Shown here in pieces: positions 35,146 through 45,771 of a stretch of DNA of 64,000 nt (position 1 is the stretch's first letter; each line of letters starts with the position of its first letter). The translations under genes were made by a program, and so were the position numbers. This stretch comes from Mortierella sp. BCC40632 (Eukaryota > Mortierellomycota > Mortierellomycetes > Mortierellales > Mortierellaceae): positions 885,001 to 949,000 of the forward strand of contig WAEK01000011.1 in NCBI GenBank assembly GCA_011634665.1, in the 5' to 3' direction. The notes beneath the pieces were generated by a model. It was not told the origin of the DNA, searched no databases, and saw only the letters and a list, made by a program, of their open reading frames with translations.

Positions 35146-37460
35146 TTTCCCCACTTCTCCTTCAAGCTGTCCTCCCCAATCCCTTCACCAGGCGCGAGCT
35201 CCTCGCCTGAGCCCTCCAACTCAGCGGCTCGTACGCCGTTAACTCAGTCCGTCGAACAGCAGCCTTCGGCTTTCCCACAGCAGACATTAGGCCAGCTACA
35301 CGATGAGGCCCAGGACAACGAGGCGGACGAGGCAGAAGTAGAGTTTTTACATACACCGTCGCCATCAATCCTTTGCCCAGTGTATGTCGGTGTGACATGA
35401 TAAATCGTCCCGGTTCTGATTCGATGTCCTAAAGTAGATGCAGCCTTTGGTACTGACTTGCTTCTCCACCTCCTACAAAAGATGCCATGATGTCTGTCGC
35501 GACCCCGTTATTACCAATGGGTGCAACCACTCTTACTGTGCCGCCTGCATATACCACACCTTGGAGATCGAGCCATTTTGCCCTCTCTGTCGATCACGCA
35601 TTAAAATCGATGGTATCCAATAAGTGAAGGTCGGCATGGTCTCAAATGACAGCCACCCTACGAGCCATAGTTAATCCAACATCCCATCTCTTTGCCTTGT
35701 GATTACTCTAGATTTGCATCCAAACCTCGCTTTGGCAGGCTTAATATCAGAACTCCTCGTGTATTGCTCCAACAAGAAATATGGTTGCCCTCAGATAGTG
35801 CGACAGGATGCTCTACATGGCCATGTCCTCTATTGTTCCTATGCTCCTTCGACTTGCCCTAACAAAGGTCTTGGCTGCAACTACAAAGGTACTGGTCTAT
35901 TTCTCTCTCTCTCTGCTCTGAATCAGCTTGGAATCCATTCTATCAGCATCAAAGGAGATGGCTAATAGAGGCTGTCTGCCTTGATTGACCAGGCACCATG
36001 AGAGGCCTGCGAGACCATCTCCAAACGTGCGTTTACGAGCGTTTCAAAGGTTACATTGAGGTCACCAACAAGCGATTCGAGAAACTAGAGTCCATGTTAT
36101 CGGTATGTTCGCCCTTTGATTAGTTTTCCGCGAGGGACTCGAGAAGGCGGCTCTCTAATAAGTGATATGAATTGGTTCCATGGTCAACGGTTTTAAAGGA
36201 ACAATCTAGGCAGATCGAGAACTTACAGAGGATAATCAGATCAGGAAAGAGTGTTGACTATTCTGGAGGATCATCCAATAACTTGGCCGCACTGGCTCTT
36301 CCACCATCAGGACCGGAATCTTCTCAAAATGGCTCCGCTTCAGGGGGCGAGAGCTCTACTGGAACAAGACCACAGTTCGTGTCCACTTTCCCTCATGATG
36401 AGATTACCTGCCATCGGACCATTTCGGCCCACACTTGTGGTGTCACTAGTGTTGCCGTGAGTCGGGACAGAGTGTATGCAGGAGCGCATGATGGCAGCAC
36501 CAAAGTATTTGATATTTCAACAGGAAAGCTCATCAGAGATGCAAAGGGCCATACCATGTCAGTCTGGGGACTTGCAGTTATGCCTTCTGGAGACCGATAC
36601 TTCAGCGCAGGATCGGATGGAACGATTAAAGTCTGGGATATGGGTGAGGACACCACTGAGTCAACTCTCATCAAAACATTGCCAGATCACAATGCCAAGG
36701 TGTATGGGCTTGTTGTGGACAATGGTAGACTTTACTCTGCCTCATCGGACAAAACTATTAAGGTGTGGGATACGGAGACTTTGGAGTGCCTTGCGACATT
36801 CCAGGGTCACACTGGTGGTGTGAATTGTCTGGCTGCCAGAACAGATGCTAGTGCTCGACAGTTGGTGACAGGATCTTCGGACAAAACGATCAAACTATGG
36901 GACGTGACGACTGGAACATGCCTCAACACTGTGCGTCGTGGAACAAGTGAGGTCCTAGACGTAGCAGTTGGCGATGGAATGTTGTTTGGTAGTACTTATG
37001 ATGCGGTAATCAATGTGTACGACTTGAACGAGATCAAGGAGCTTGGAACTCTAAGCGGACACAATTGGGAAGTGTGGCAGCTTGAGTATGGACAGGGACA
37101 TTTGTTTAGTGCTAGTTTCGACCACACCATCAAGCGTTGGGATCCAAGACGGTTCCAGTGTGATCTTACGCTCAAAGGACACAAGAGTAAGTTACTATTC
37201 TGGACATCTGGACATTCTACGATTTGAGTACTAATGACCTGGACTGAACTTGCATAATATTGCGATTTTGTAGGCTTTGTTCATGGCATGGCCCTGGCCG
37301 AAAATTGCTTAGTTACAGGATGTGCCGACAGAACCATCAAGGTAAGCATGGCTACTGTTATAAGAGCGTCCTCCGCTACTCGTTCTTTTTGGAGAACAGC
37401 TCGCTCATGACCTTGCTACTCTCCTTTTATCCTGTTTGTTCTGAATAGATCTGGCGGTAG
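35146..37460 (+). CDS. TRAF7-like RING / TRAF zinc finger / coiled coil / WD40 protein (5' end unresolved)
   Basis: Exons 35146..35381 (5' limit open), 35482..35612, 35712..35888, 35993..36102, 36199..37186, 37274..37341 and 37449..37460 give at least 573 residues. The frame at 35146 follows a stop (35143-35145) and has no ATG, so the start codon is in an upstream exon. Order: an acidic Ser/Pro-rich segment; a C3HC4-type RING (ILCPVCHDVCRDPV, CNHSYCAAC, CPLCRSR); a TRAF-type Cys/His zinc finger (CSNKKYGCPQIV, HVLYCSYAPSTCPNKGLGCN); a coiled coil (IEVTNKRFEKLESML); then seven WD40 repeats (for example SASSDKTIKVWD, TGSSDKTIKLWD, GCADRTIKIWR). This is the architecture of metazoan TRAF7, an E3 ubiquitin ligase. 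The last exon is only 12 bases (Ile-Trp-Arg-stop), closing the final blade. Confidence 0.85.
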
Positions 37461-37646
37461 TTGAGATATTTCTCTTCTTCCCCTAGATTGGAAAAAATGG
37501 ACAGTCAGCTATGATGCACAGGGTGGGGCAGAAAATAGTTTATTTCTTGGTCGCCCACTTATGCAGAGAGGAAGAAATCGAGTCTTTGCGACGGAAGAAG
37601 AAAAAGAAAAAAAGAAAAAGAAACTAGAGGTCCCAGGTATAATAAA

Positions 37647-38350
37647 TTATACAGTTTTGTTGGCTACAGCCTTGCCAGTTGACTTGTCCTCATTGTCTTC
37701 GTTCCTGGAAGCCACGAGCTTCAGCTGGCTGTCATATCCATGCTTTTGAAGATCCTTCCATGTCACTTCTGGCTCGCTACTTGTCTGCAGGTTGTACATT
37801 TCCATAAAACCCTTCAAGGTCAAGTGGCCCTTAGCGTTAATGTCGAGAAATCCTGTAATCTCGGCACGCGAGTCCTCGTCAAACTAGAGCGTAGAGTTAG
37901 ATTTCAGAAGGGTTCTTTTTGACGACACTACAACAGAAAATTCCCATGCCAGTTTTCAGCACATATTTTCGTACCACGCTGCCGTTCGTGTCCATGGCAA
38001 AGTTGTCCAGCTCATCGTCGTTCAGGGCGCCGTCTACATTGCCCAAAGAAAAGCAAAAAGGGTCAGTAAAGTACTATTACCAGCTCAATGGCCATTCACT
38101 AAAGTCTTGAAAAGTCAGGATTACCTTTGTCAGCATCATATTTGTTGAAAATGGCCTATGAAAACCATTGGAGAGACGGGAATTAGCGATGCTTTCAACT
38201 TGCTCGATTCTGTTTGCCACTCGACATGCAATCGATGTTTAAAGTCCCAAATGACTAGGAGGGTCAAGAGCCTACCACCAAAGCATCCCAGCACGCCTGC
38301 GTCAATTCGCCATCCTCATCAACAAGAGCTGGAGGAACAACCAATGGCAT
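37647..38350 (-). CDS. Small EF-hand protein related to the Miro EF-hand module
   Basis: Exons complement(38276..38350), (38125..38155), (37975..38033) and (37647..37883) give 133 residues. After a short lead (MPLVVPPALVDEDGELTQAC) comes FNKYDADKDGALNDDELDNF, a canonical EF-hand with Asp at loop positions 1, 3 and 5, Gly at 6 and Glu at 12. A second, degenerate loop follows (FLDINAKGHLTLKGFMEMY). After it, TWKDLQKHGYDSQLKL closely resembles the T-W-x-L-x-x-F-G-Y-D-D-x-L segment that closes the first EF-hand/hidden-EF unit of mitochondrial Rho GTPases (Miro/Gem1). Neither GTPase domain nor the C-terminal membrane anchor is present. It probably binds calcium. The start was set at the first ATG in frame, which fits the conserved block, but an upstream exon cannot be excluded. 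The tail is Lys/Glu-rich. Confidence 0.75.
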
Positions 38351-39086
38351 CTTTAAAAATTCTTGGCCGGGAGAAGGGGAAAAGGAAGGTCCACTGAAAG
38401 CATCTTCAGGTCATCCTGAGATACGTTTATGGCTGGCTGAGATTTTCATGTTAGAAAGGGTCTTCCACTTGTGCAGGCTTAGATGTTCTCTGTCGACTGA
38501 CCCCCTGAGAACTGAACTCTCAGCCTTCAGTTCTTTGTCCTCAGTTTGGACTATAGTGGCGCCATATTCGTGGCACCATCCTTGGTCCAAAAGCTTACTG
38601 GCCTTAATGATACAAAGTGACCCCTATGTCATGGGGTGGAAGCACACAGCAAGGAGGCAGTGGCAGTTGAAGTATTAGTCGGATCAGTTTGAGGTGAACC
38701 ATGTACGTTATACTGGGGTAAGAGGCGAGTAGATTGAAAGTAAAGGCCTGGAATATATTGGGGTACATCGGCTGTTATATGATTGACGATATGGACTCAG
38801 TAACTGCCAAATAGGCAATGAGCCAAAAGACTCGTAGTCAGCCAAAAATCGCTGGTTACACTCGGCTACCACTGGTATCTTGGACAGGGAAAAAAATAAA
38901 ATAAAAATAAGGTGAGGATTCTGAAAGACCGTTTCCCTCGGAGCATCAAAGCCGACCTGACCCGTGTAACTGAGCTCTGCTTTGGATCTTCCAACCTCTC
39001 TTACAAGCGACTTTGTGCAAGCCACAGCCACCAGTAAACAGATCAGCACTGTCCATTGTTCCTCTGTACTCTCTCTTTCCGGCACC
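38351..39086. other. Divergent spacer between the EF-hand and mitoribosomal genes
   Basis: A 127-codon minus-strand frame at 38708-39088 overlaps the first exon of the opposite gene and has no recognisable family. Otherwise the spacer looks non-coding. Confidence 0.5.
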
Positions 39087-40307
39087 ATGTTGCGCTCAGC
39101 ACTCCGTCTTCACAGGGTCAGGGATCATCGATGCAGGAGCCAGGATTCATTTATATGATTTTCTCACTTGTCGTGACACTGACCGATTAAGACTCTCGGT
39201 TGTTGGTCATCTCTATAGACAATTACCTCGCCAATTGCCTCGTCTTACAAGGCAATTGCCCGGCTTCACTCCGTTCCAACACTACCATACACCATTGCTA
39301 CTGGTGTTAAGCCCCTTCTGTCGCCTGCTGCCCTGAAGGTTATCTATGCTGACCACCAGACCGGCCTTGTCAACCGCCTCAACGAGCTTATTGCTGGTAT
39401 GTGTATACCTTTTTGCTATGGCGAGTCGGAAAAGAAAAGAAAAAAAAAGTGCCGCCGTTTGATCCGTGGTTCCGAGCTTTCTGGCCTTTTGTCAAGCTTC
39501 AAATCATTACTCCTACTAACATATCTGAACCTGTATCTACTACAGGAACCCCATATGAGGAGAAGCTCTTCTATGAAATTCTTATGGATAGTGCTCGGTC
39601 CCTGAACGAGACTCAGATCTTTAACAATGCTTCGCAGGCCTGGAACATTGACTTTTTCTTGAGGTCGCTGGTAAGGAGTCAGACTATTTTTTTTCTTTTT
39701 CTTTTTCTTTTTCTTTTCCTTTTTACCCTAGCTGAAGGCGCCAACCAAACAAAGCTAAATCTACAAGTGTAGTTTACGGAGAGGTAAAGGTGGTTCTAAC
39801 TTCTCACTACCCATTCGCGAATCACGCGCTTAGTCGCCCTCCCCTAGCACCATGTCGGATGCTCTTGCCAAGAAAATCTCCGAGTCGTTCGGAAGCGTCG
39901 AGGTTTTCAAGAGAGAGTTCGAGACTAACGCGCTTGGATTGTTCGGATCAGGATGGACATGGCTTGTTGAGGACAAGGAAGGCCGCTTGGTCCTTTTGAA
40001 CACCTACAATGCCGGATCACCACACCACCGCCGCAGAATGCAGCGTGAGGATGAGACTGCTACGGATCAGGACTTTGCCGCAGCAGCGCAGAACCCCCAT
40101 GCTGGTGTCTCCAAGTTCAATGCACCAGCCAAGTTGATGGCCAACAACAGCTATGTCCCCATCCTGTGTATCTCGATGTGGGAGCATGCCTACCTCACGG
40201 ACTATGGTGTCACTCGTGAGGGCCGTCAAAAATATCTCGAGAACTTTTTCAAGACTGTTGACTGGAACGCTGTTGAGAACAGGGTATTCCGCGTAAGCGG
40301 GTTCTAA
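39087..40307 (+). CDS. Mitochondrial small-subunit ribosomal protein with Fe/Mn-SOD fold (mS42/mS43, Rsm26/Mrp1 type)
   Basis: Exons 39087..39116, 39252..39396, 39546..39670 and 39834..40307 give 257 residues. The 10-residue first exon plus the start of exon 2 (MLRSALRLHR, AIARLHSVP) forms an Arg-rich mitochondrial presequence. The rest is an Fe/Mn superoxide dismutase fold: an N-terminal hairpin (VIYADHQTGLVNRLNEL), then GSVEVFKREFETNALGLFGSGW and ISMWEHAYLTDYG. The metal ligands are largely gone. The N-terminal helix lacks the paired His, and Ser stands where the SOD ligand Asp precedes WEHAY, so enzymatic SOD activity is unlikely. Known fungal mitoribosomes use two such proteins (Mrp1 and Rsm26); which one this is cannot be told. 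The exon 1 donor (GTCAGG) is weak and the first junction is the least certain. Confidence 0.85.
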
Positions 40308-40335
40308 GAAGGTCGAGAGATCCTGGAGAGCAAAC

Positions 40336-40341
40336 AATAAA
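40336..40341 (+). terminator. Polyadenylation signal AATAAA
   Basis: A perfect AATAAA 29 bases after the stop codon of the SOD-fold mitoribosomal gene. Confidence 0.5.
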
Positions 40342-40755
40342 GTTTCCTTTTACTGTCCACTATGTGCGCTTTTCCCTCCTTCCACTCATTTCCACGAGAC
40401 GTTCTCACTCCGAGTGGATTCGTCCACTGAAAGTGGCGTGTGCTTTTGCCATGTGTCTAGAGAGGTGGAGCGATTTTTTTTTTTTTTTTTTTTTTGCGCC
40501 CGCACACCCGCACGGAAGCAGTCGTCTCTCACCCCTTCGGCGCGGGAAACGCTCTCAATGCCACAGCCCGCCTGTAAGAAGTGCCAGACTTGTTGTTCAC
40601 TCCTCTTTCTCTTCAGCTGATCCTAAATCAAGTCGATCCCTTTGCTCTTTCCCACTCACTTACTCTTCTCAAATTGTGTCCCAATTTCTTAAACGGAACG
40701 ACTGCCCATTTCCCTCCTCTCTTCCCTACTCACACCCACTTTAAAAAGCAACTCC

Positions 40756-42293
40756 ATGACGCAACGACCAAAGGCTGTCCGCCATGACACATCCGAGCTT
40801 GAGCTCCCTCCTACAACTCTCTCCAAGGAGCAGTTCCGGCAGGTAATGGGTCCATGCATGCGAGCCGTGTGAGCACAGTGTTGAATGAAGCAATCTTCCG
40901 AAGGGGGGAGGGGGGCTCTTTTTCTCAAATCCATGCTTTATTGGATTGAACTCATCGCCTGCAGGAATTGTCTCTTCTGATCCTATTCCTCGTTCTCATA
41001 CCTGTCTTCTCCTGGGAACTTTTTGGGGTGTGTGTGTGCGTGTATTTGTGCGTTCATATAGGTCAAGAACCTCACCAAAGATGATGGACACTTTAACCTT
41101 GTGAGGTAGTGAAGAATCCATTCTTTTCTTTTCTTTCTTTCTTTAACCTTGGCTGACATCCAGAAGGGGGATTTTGAACCGGGACCCAAGTATTCTAATA
41201 CCAAGCTATTTCTTTCTTTCTTTTGTCGGATGCACGGACACTGGGTGCAACACGCGCGTGTTTCTCTCTCTCTCTCTTTCCAATGACGAACAGAAACTTT
41301 CACCTGGCGGACGTAATCACGCTATGCAACGGTGCCTGCGGCGTCTTGTCCATATTTTCGAACCTGCGGTATCTTGTCCACCACGACTCATACGATCTCA
41401 AGTTGGCGATGTGGTGTATTCCATTTGGATTCATGTTCGATGTCTTTGATGGACGTATTGCGCGTTGGCGCAAGACAAGTTCGATTTTGGGTCAGGAACT
41501 TGATTCTCTTGCGGATGCGGTACGTGAAGACCTTCTTGGATGTGTCATGGCGGACAGGACAACTCTGCTATTTTTTTTTTTTTTTTTTTTTTTGGGTGTC
41601 TCACTCTTCTTTGTTCAGGCACCTCGTCCCACTTTTCTTTTTTGGGTCTCGTCACTCTAGTTGATAAAGACGACGAGAGATGTTCACATATGCAAAGGAT
41701 CGTTAGGACAGCACAGACACGTATCCTTGTGCAAGGAAAACCCAGTCAGAAGAAAAGAAAAGAAAGAGGTGGTTTCCTTGAACTAACGCGTTTCTGTCCT
41801 TATACTTTTTCTTCTCTTAAATGGATCCTTTCGCCAACTTTTGCCACCAACATTTGGGATCCTTGATGAAACTATAGATTTCATTTGGCGTCGCACCAGC
41901 AGTATTAGCGTTTGTGCTTGGGATGCAGACATTCCTGGATACAGTTGTGCTTATTTGCTTTGTATGCTGTGGTATCGCTCGTCTGGCACGGTACAATGCA
42001 ACGGTTGCAATCATGCCTCATGACAAGAGTGGAAAGGTGGCGTATTTCGAAGGAACCCCGATCCCAACCACATTGGTCTTGGTCGCCATACTGGCCTACC
42101 TCTTTAAGGAAGGTAGGGTCGGAGATGCCCTGCCAGGAGGTCTTATAGAGCTTACCCCAGGATACTCTTTCCATGCAATGGTGGCTATGTTTGGTATTAG
42201 CGGGACATTGATGGTCAGGTAACTACCACTGGGACAAACTCATTATGGAGCATGCTTGGATGATTAAAGTAGATGTTTATCACTCACGTGAAC

Positions 42294-42336
<43 letters not shown>

Positions 42337-42371
42337 CGACTAGCAAATCTCTCAAGATTCCCAAACTTTGA
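40756..42371 (+). CDS. CDP-diacylglycerol-serine O-phosphatidyltransferase (phosphatidylserine synthase)
   Basis: Exons 40756..40842, 41062..41105, 41294..41519, 41878..42218 and 42344..42371 give 241 residues. The CDP-alcohol phosphatidyltransferase signature D-G-x2-A-R-x8-G-x3-D-x3-D is complete across DGRIARWRK, ILGQELDSLAD. Preceding helices (FHLADVITLCNGACGVLSIF) and following ones (SFGVAPAVLAF, FVCCGIARLARYNAT) match fungal Cho1. The enzyme makes phosphatidylserine from CDP-diacylglycerol and serine in the ER membrane, a route absent from animals. About six membrane segments are visible. The last exon adds only SKSLKIPKL, like the yeast C-terminus. Intron 4 ends in an uninterrupted (CT)n tract (about 42296-42332). 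Intron 2 contains a tRNA-like fragment, listed separately. Confidence 0.95.
41150..41212 (-). other. tRNA-like fragment (B-box relic) within an intron
   Basis: On the minus strand the sequence contains GGTATTAGAATACTTGGG followed by TCCCGGTTCAAAATCCCCC. The second resembles the T arm and B box of a tRNA gene (GGTTCRANNCC) with one extra base; the first could be a D/anticodon remnant. Acceptor-stem pairing is not apparent, so it is not a functional tRNA. It is flanked on both sides by TTTC repeats. A dead tRNA or tRNA-derived SINE is possible; chance is the alternative. Confidence 0.25.
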
Positions 42372-43316
42372 AGGAACTGTCAGACTTGGGATCATGGGAC
42401 GACTTGTAGATTTAGTAGTAATTCCACGTATTAAAGTGCTCTTGATCTTGGATATCCAGGGTATGTCGCTTCGCACCTATCCATGCACTCTTGTCCATTT
42501 TATAAGTTGACAATTTGAGCTACCGTTTGCCTTCATTGGAGACTGCTAGGCCTGGAAGCATGGTAAGTGAAAAGTGCGAGATTTGGCCCAGTGGTCGCTG
42601 GGCGAGCTTTCATGCCCCAATTGCTTCTTTCCCCTATCGGTCACTGAAGCCTTATTGAAGTCAGATGAGGTTACTTCGTAGTCTGCTGTATATTAGACTG
42701 ATCCTTGCCCACTGTGTTATAGGGGCAAGCAGACCTGTTGGTGAATAGAGGGCGAGGACACCGGAATGGAGAAGAGATTGTGCATCAAGCAGAATTATGG
42801 AGAAAGGGTTGACTTGACAAACTCCCCAAGCGGACAAATTTGGACCAATGGTTACGTAGAAACATCCATCTCACCCAGCCCAGAGGGTTGTTTTTTTTTT
42901 TTTTTTTTTTTGGTGGTATGAGCTGTGCTCACAAGAGCGTGGTACAAAGAAGCATTCTTGACGCTTGGCGGGACAAGATGCGGCGCGGCGATGGACTGGA
43001 CTGGACTGAGGACCATGTCCGAAGTGAGGGACCGATGCAGTGTCAACATCCAGAAAAGCCTAATGGCAGGCATGGCCTTATTGGTAAGCGTTGCCAAGGC
43101 CGACGCAAAGCCGGTGCAAAGCTCTTTAAACTGTTAATAACAATCGGCTAAATAGACTTTGCTTCGCCCTCATCTCAAAGAACTATAAATATTCAGAGCA
43201 TTGCACCCGAAGGCCACATTTCAGCATTTTCCTCCCTCCTCCCACCGCCTACAACACTTTGCAAAAAAAAAAAAAAAAAAACCTTCACCTTGCCTTCATA
43301 CCTTCACAGAATTTAA
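42372..43316. other. Intergenic region with a TATA box
   Basis: Between the phosphatidylserine synthase and the membrane-protein gene. A T tract lies at about 42891-42911. No gene is supported. The right end is the promoter of the next gene. Confidence 0.5.
43184..43190 (+). promoter_or_regulatory. TATA box of the membrane-protein gene
   Basis: TATAAAT lies 127 bases upstream of the ATG at 43317 in otherwise CT-rich promoter DNA. The spacing is compatible with a transcription start about 30 bases further on and a leader of roughly 90 bases. Confidence 0.45.
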
Positions 43317-45150
43317 ATGAGGCTTCAGCGCTCATCCGATACCTGTACCTATACACTCGCATGGTGGAGTGTATTTGTCTTATTCAGTAAGTAGAATCTC
43401 ACTGCTTATCTCGTTGACTACAGATGCTCGAGTCTGTAATCTGAGCGCTTCTACTTACTTGCCTTACGCTTTAGATATCGGTCTGGTGTCCTATGCGTCA
43501 AGCAAGATTCTGGATGTCAGTTCACGGGATTTTTTCACTCGTACCACGCCCCACATGGTATCAGCGGAGAACTTCCTCGTGCCCTTCCCTGATATCATGA
43601 TTTGTACCGCAAAATCAATTGTTACCTTGGAAAGGTGGAACACCTCAATGTACCACGAACTAGATGTCTTGCGATATAACATATCTGCGAATCCTCAGCG
43701 TAGCCCTTGCTTCGATGATGATGAAGACCTTACCATTTTTTCTACGAGGTTTGACATGATTGACGGCACCTATTATATTGAGGCCATTATTTCTATTACT
43801 CGCAATGATACAACAGACCCCAGGACCTCAAATGTAAACTAAACTCTACTTGTCCTAATAACTGACAAACTGATCCTAGACCAAAGATACTAATTTTTTT
43901 TTTTTTTTTTTTTTTTTTTTGAAGAGTATCCTCGGCACCGTCATCTTCATGCCCAGAGGTGAGTGCCCATGATTTTTTTGTGTTACAATACGATTACCAT
44001 TGATTTTACAGAGTTCAGTCCACTCAAACTTTAGCACCGCATCCAATAGAAGATAACCCATTCAGGTTATATAGGGGAATATTGCCTGAAGATATTTACC
44101 GCAATTTTCTATTCAGTGATATGAATTCAAACACCTACACGTTGTCGTTGTACATGCGCAACTCAGCATCGGTTTACAACGCCATTCCTAAGAAGACGTA
44201 TGTTCTCCGGAAAGATATTTGGGGCCTCTTTGGCTTCCTGGAAGACAAACCTGAGCACAGCATCTCGAGCAATACACACTCTTGGATAGAAGATACACTG
44301 AACACCACCTTAATTTATGTTCGAGTTCCAGTCGGGCATAATACGGAAACGCAAGTGCTGTAAGCTACTCTGAAAGGCATTATTGAACAGAAGGAAAATT
44401 GCATCTATGGTCACCTTTCTTAACATACTAATTTGGAAAGTTAGCATAACACCTCTCCCAGATGCAGTCGCAAGCTTAGGAGGCGCGCTCTCGGCTCTGA
44501 TGGGCCTATTTTACCTTATTTTCGGCGCCTCGTAAGGGCTTGCTATTCAATGAAGCATTTGATGTGTTAACGACTATGGCGGCTCCTAATACACCATTCC
44601 TTTTCGTAGACGTCTTGACCCATTTGGGCTAGTTACTCGGTGTTTCCTCCGCAAGAAAACCAAAGAAAGAATTAATAAGAAATACGGCGACAAAGCTTCC
44701 GCACAAGTAGAGGATATAGATATCTCAGACGACCCACAAGACTCGACGGCCTACGAGGCAACCTCAAGCCATGGAGCCGTGGTATCTGCAGATAATCTAT
44801 ACCGAAGTATATCTCAAACCTCCATTCCAGACACGGAAACATTACAAGCTGCTATCGTTGAGAGGCTCGCACAGCAAGAGTTATTCATTCGAGAACACAA
44901 AGAGCTGATCGATAAGCAAAGAGGTTACATACGAGTAGTCGAATCAAAGCTTCAAAAGCTGGAAGGATTTTTGGGAGAATACTATCTGGATATGGATTTA
45001 GATGATGATGAGGATCGCTCAATCCGAAGTCGTTTACCTTGGCGCGTTAATGGCCTTAGTCTAAGGCGGCGCAAAAGGCAAAGTGAGGACGAACTAAATC
45101 TTACATCCTTAGAACAATCTACAAATTTTAGCGGCCATCCAAACTCATAG
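43317..45150 (+). CDS. Uncharacterised single-pass membrane protein with cytosolic coiled coil
   Basis: Exons 43317..43386, 43424..43833, 43927..43958, 44012..44359, 44445..44531 and 44610..45150 give 495 residues. An N-terminal signal or anchor segment (TLAWWSVFVLFS) is followed by about 280 residues with several N-glycosylation sites (for example NIS, NDT, NTT), consistent with a lumenal or extracellular domain. A strong membrane helix (about 291-316) contains VASLGGALSALMGLFYLIFG. The cytosolic part begins RLDPFGLVTRCFLRKK and continues with an acidic region, a heptad-like coiled coil (ELIDKQRGYIRVVESKLQKL) and a basic tail (LSLRRRKRQSEDE). No enzymatic motif is seen. It resembles no characterised family that I know and is probably lineage-restricted. 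A receptor, cell-surface or tethering role is possible but unsupported. Every intron is GT-AG and keeps frame. Confidence 0.75.
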
Positions 45151-45771
45151 ACTAGCATACCGTCCCTAATTATTCAACTTTGGCTATTCCTCTCACCCTT
45201 CCAAGATACTTCGAATTTTATTCAAAGAGCACGCTATTCCACCCGACATGTCCAGTTGATCATTGCAGTTCCTTTAGTAATCTTTGCTCTTTAAAAAGGC
45301 TGGCGGCAAGTGTTGTGTAGCGCAGTAATAGTGTGCTGACAAGGCCTAGAAGGAGTCAATAGGGCATGTAAGGCACCTTTGAACAGAATACGTGGTCTCA
45401 GGAGAGCCCCCTCTCTTTGGCTCGAAATTGACCGTTGGCCACTATCCTGGAGAGGAGTAGAAAGAGGAAGAGGGGAAAAAAAGGGTGGATGGTCAGGGGA
45501 ACAGTCACCCACGAGTTTTTTCTTTTTTGGTGCGTGAGCATTGAACCCGACAAAAAAAAAGCGCATCCTCTCTCTTCCTTTCTCTCTTTTTCTTTTTTTG
45601 CTTCTGCATCTTCATTGGTCCCCATCCCTCTGTAAAGCTTGTCACCTCTACCTCTAGCCGTCATTGCAGTGGCCTGGGCTGCACTCTTTTATTTCGACTC
45701 TTCATCCAGCGACTCAACCTAGACCATCCCACCCTTGTCGAATTCGCGTCGTCGAGTCTTCTTTTTAAGCC
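45151..45771. other. Intergenic spacer upstream of VPS39
   Basis: A mixed-composition spacer with a CT-rich stretch at 45565-45660 that could be the VPS39 promoter and leader. No gene is seen. Confidence 0.5.

Noticed and set aside
38708..39088. 126-residue minus-strand frame with an N-terminal hydrophobic stretch
   Set aside because: It overlaps the first exon of the mitoribosomal gene on the other strand, shows no family features, and fits no splice model with the EF-hand gene.
39852..40307. Annotation of this exon as a superoxide dismutase starting at an internal ATG
   Set aside because: Upstream exons join in frame and supply a mitochondrial presequence and the N-terminal hairpin, and SOD metal ligands are missing.
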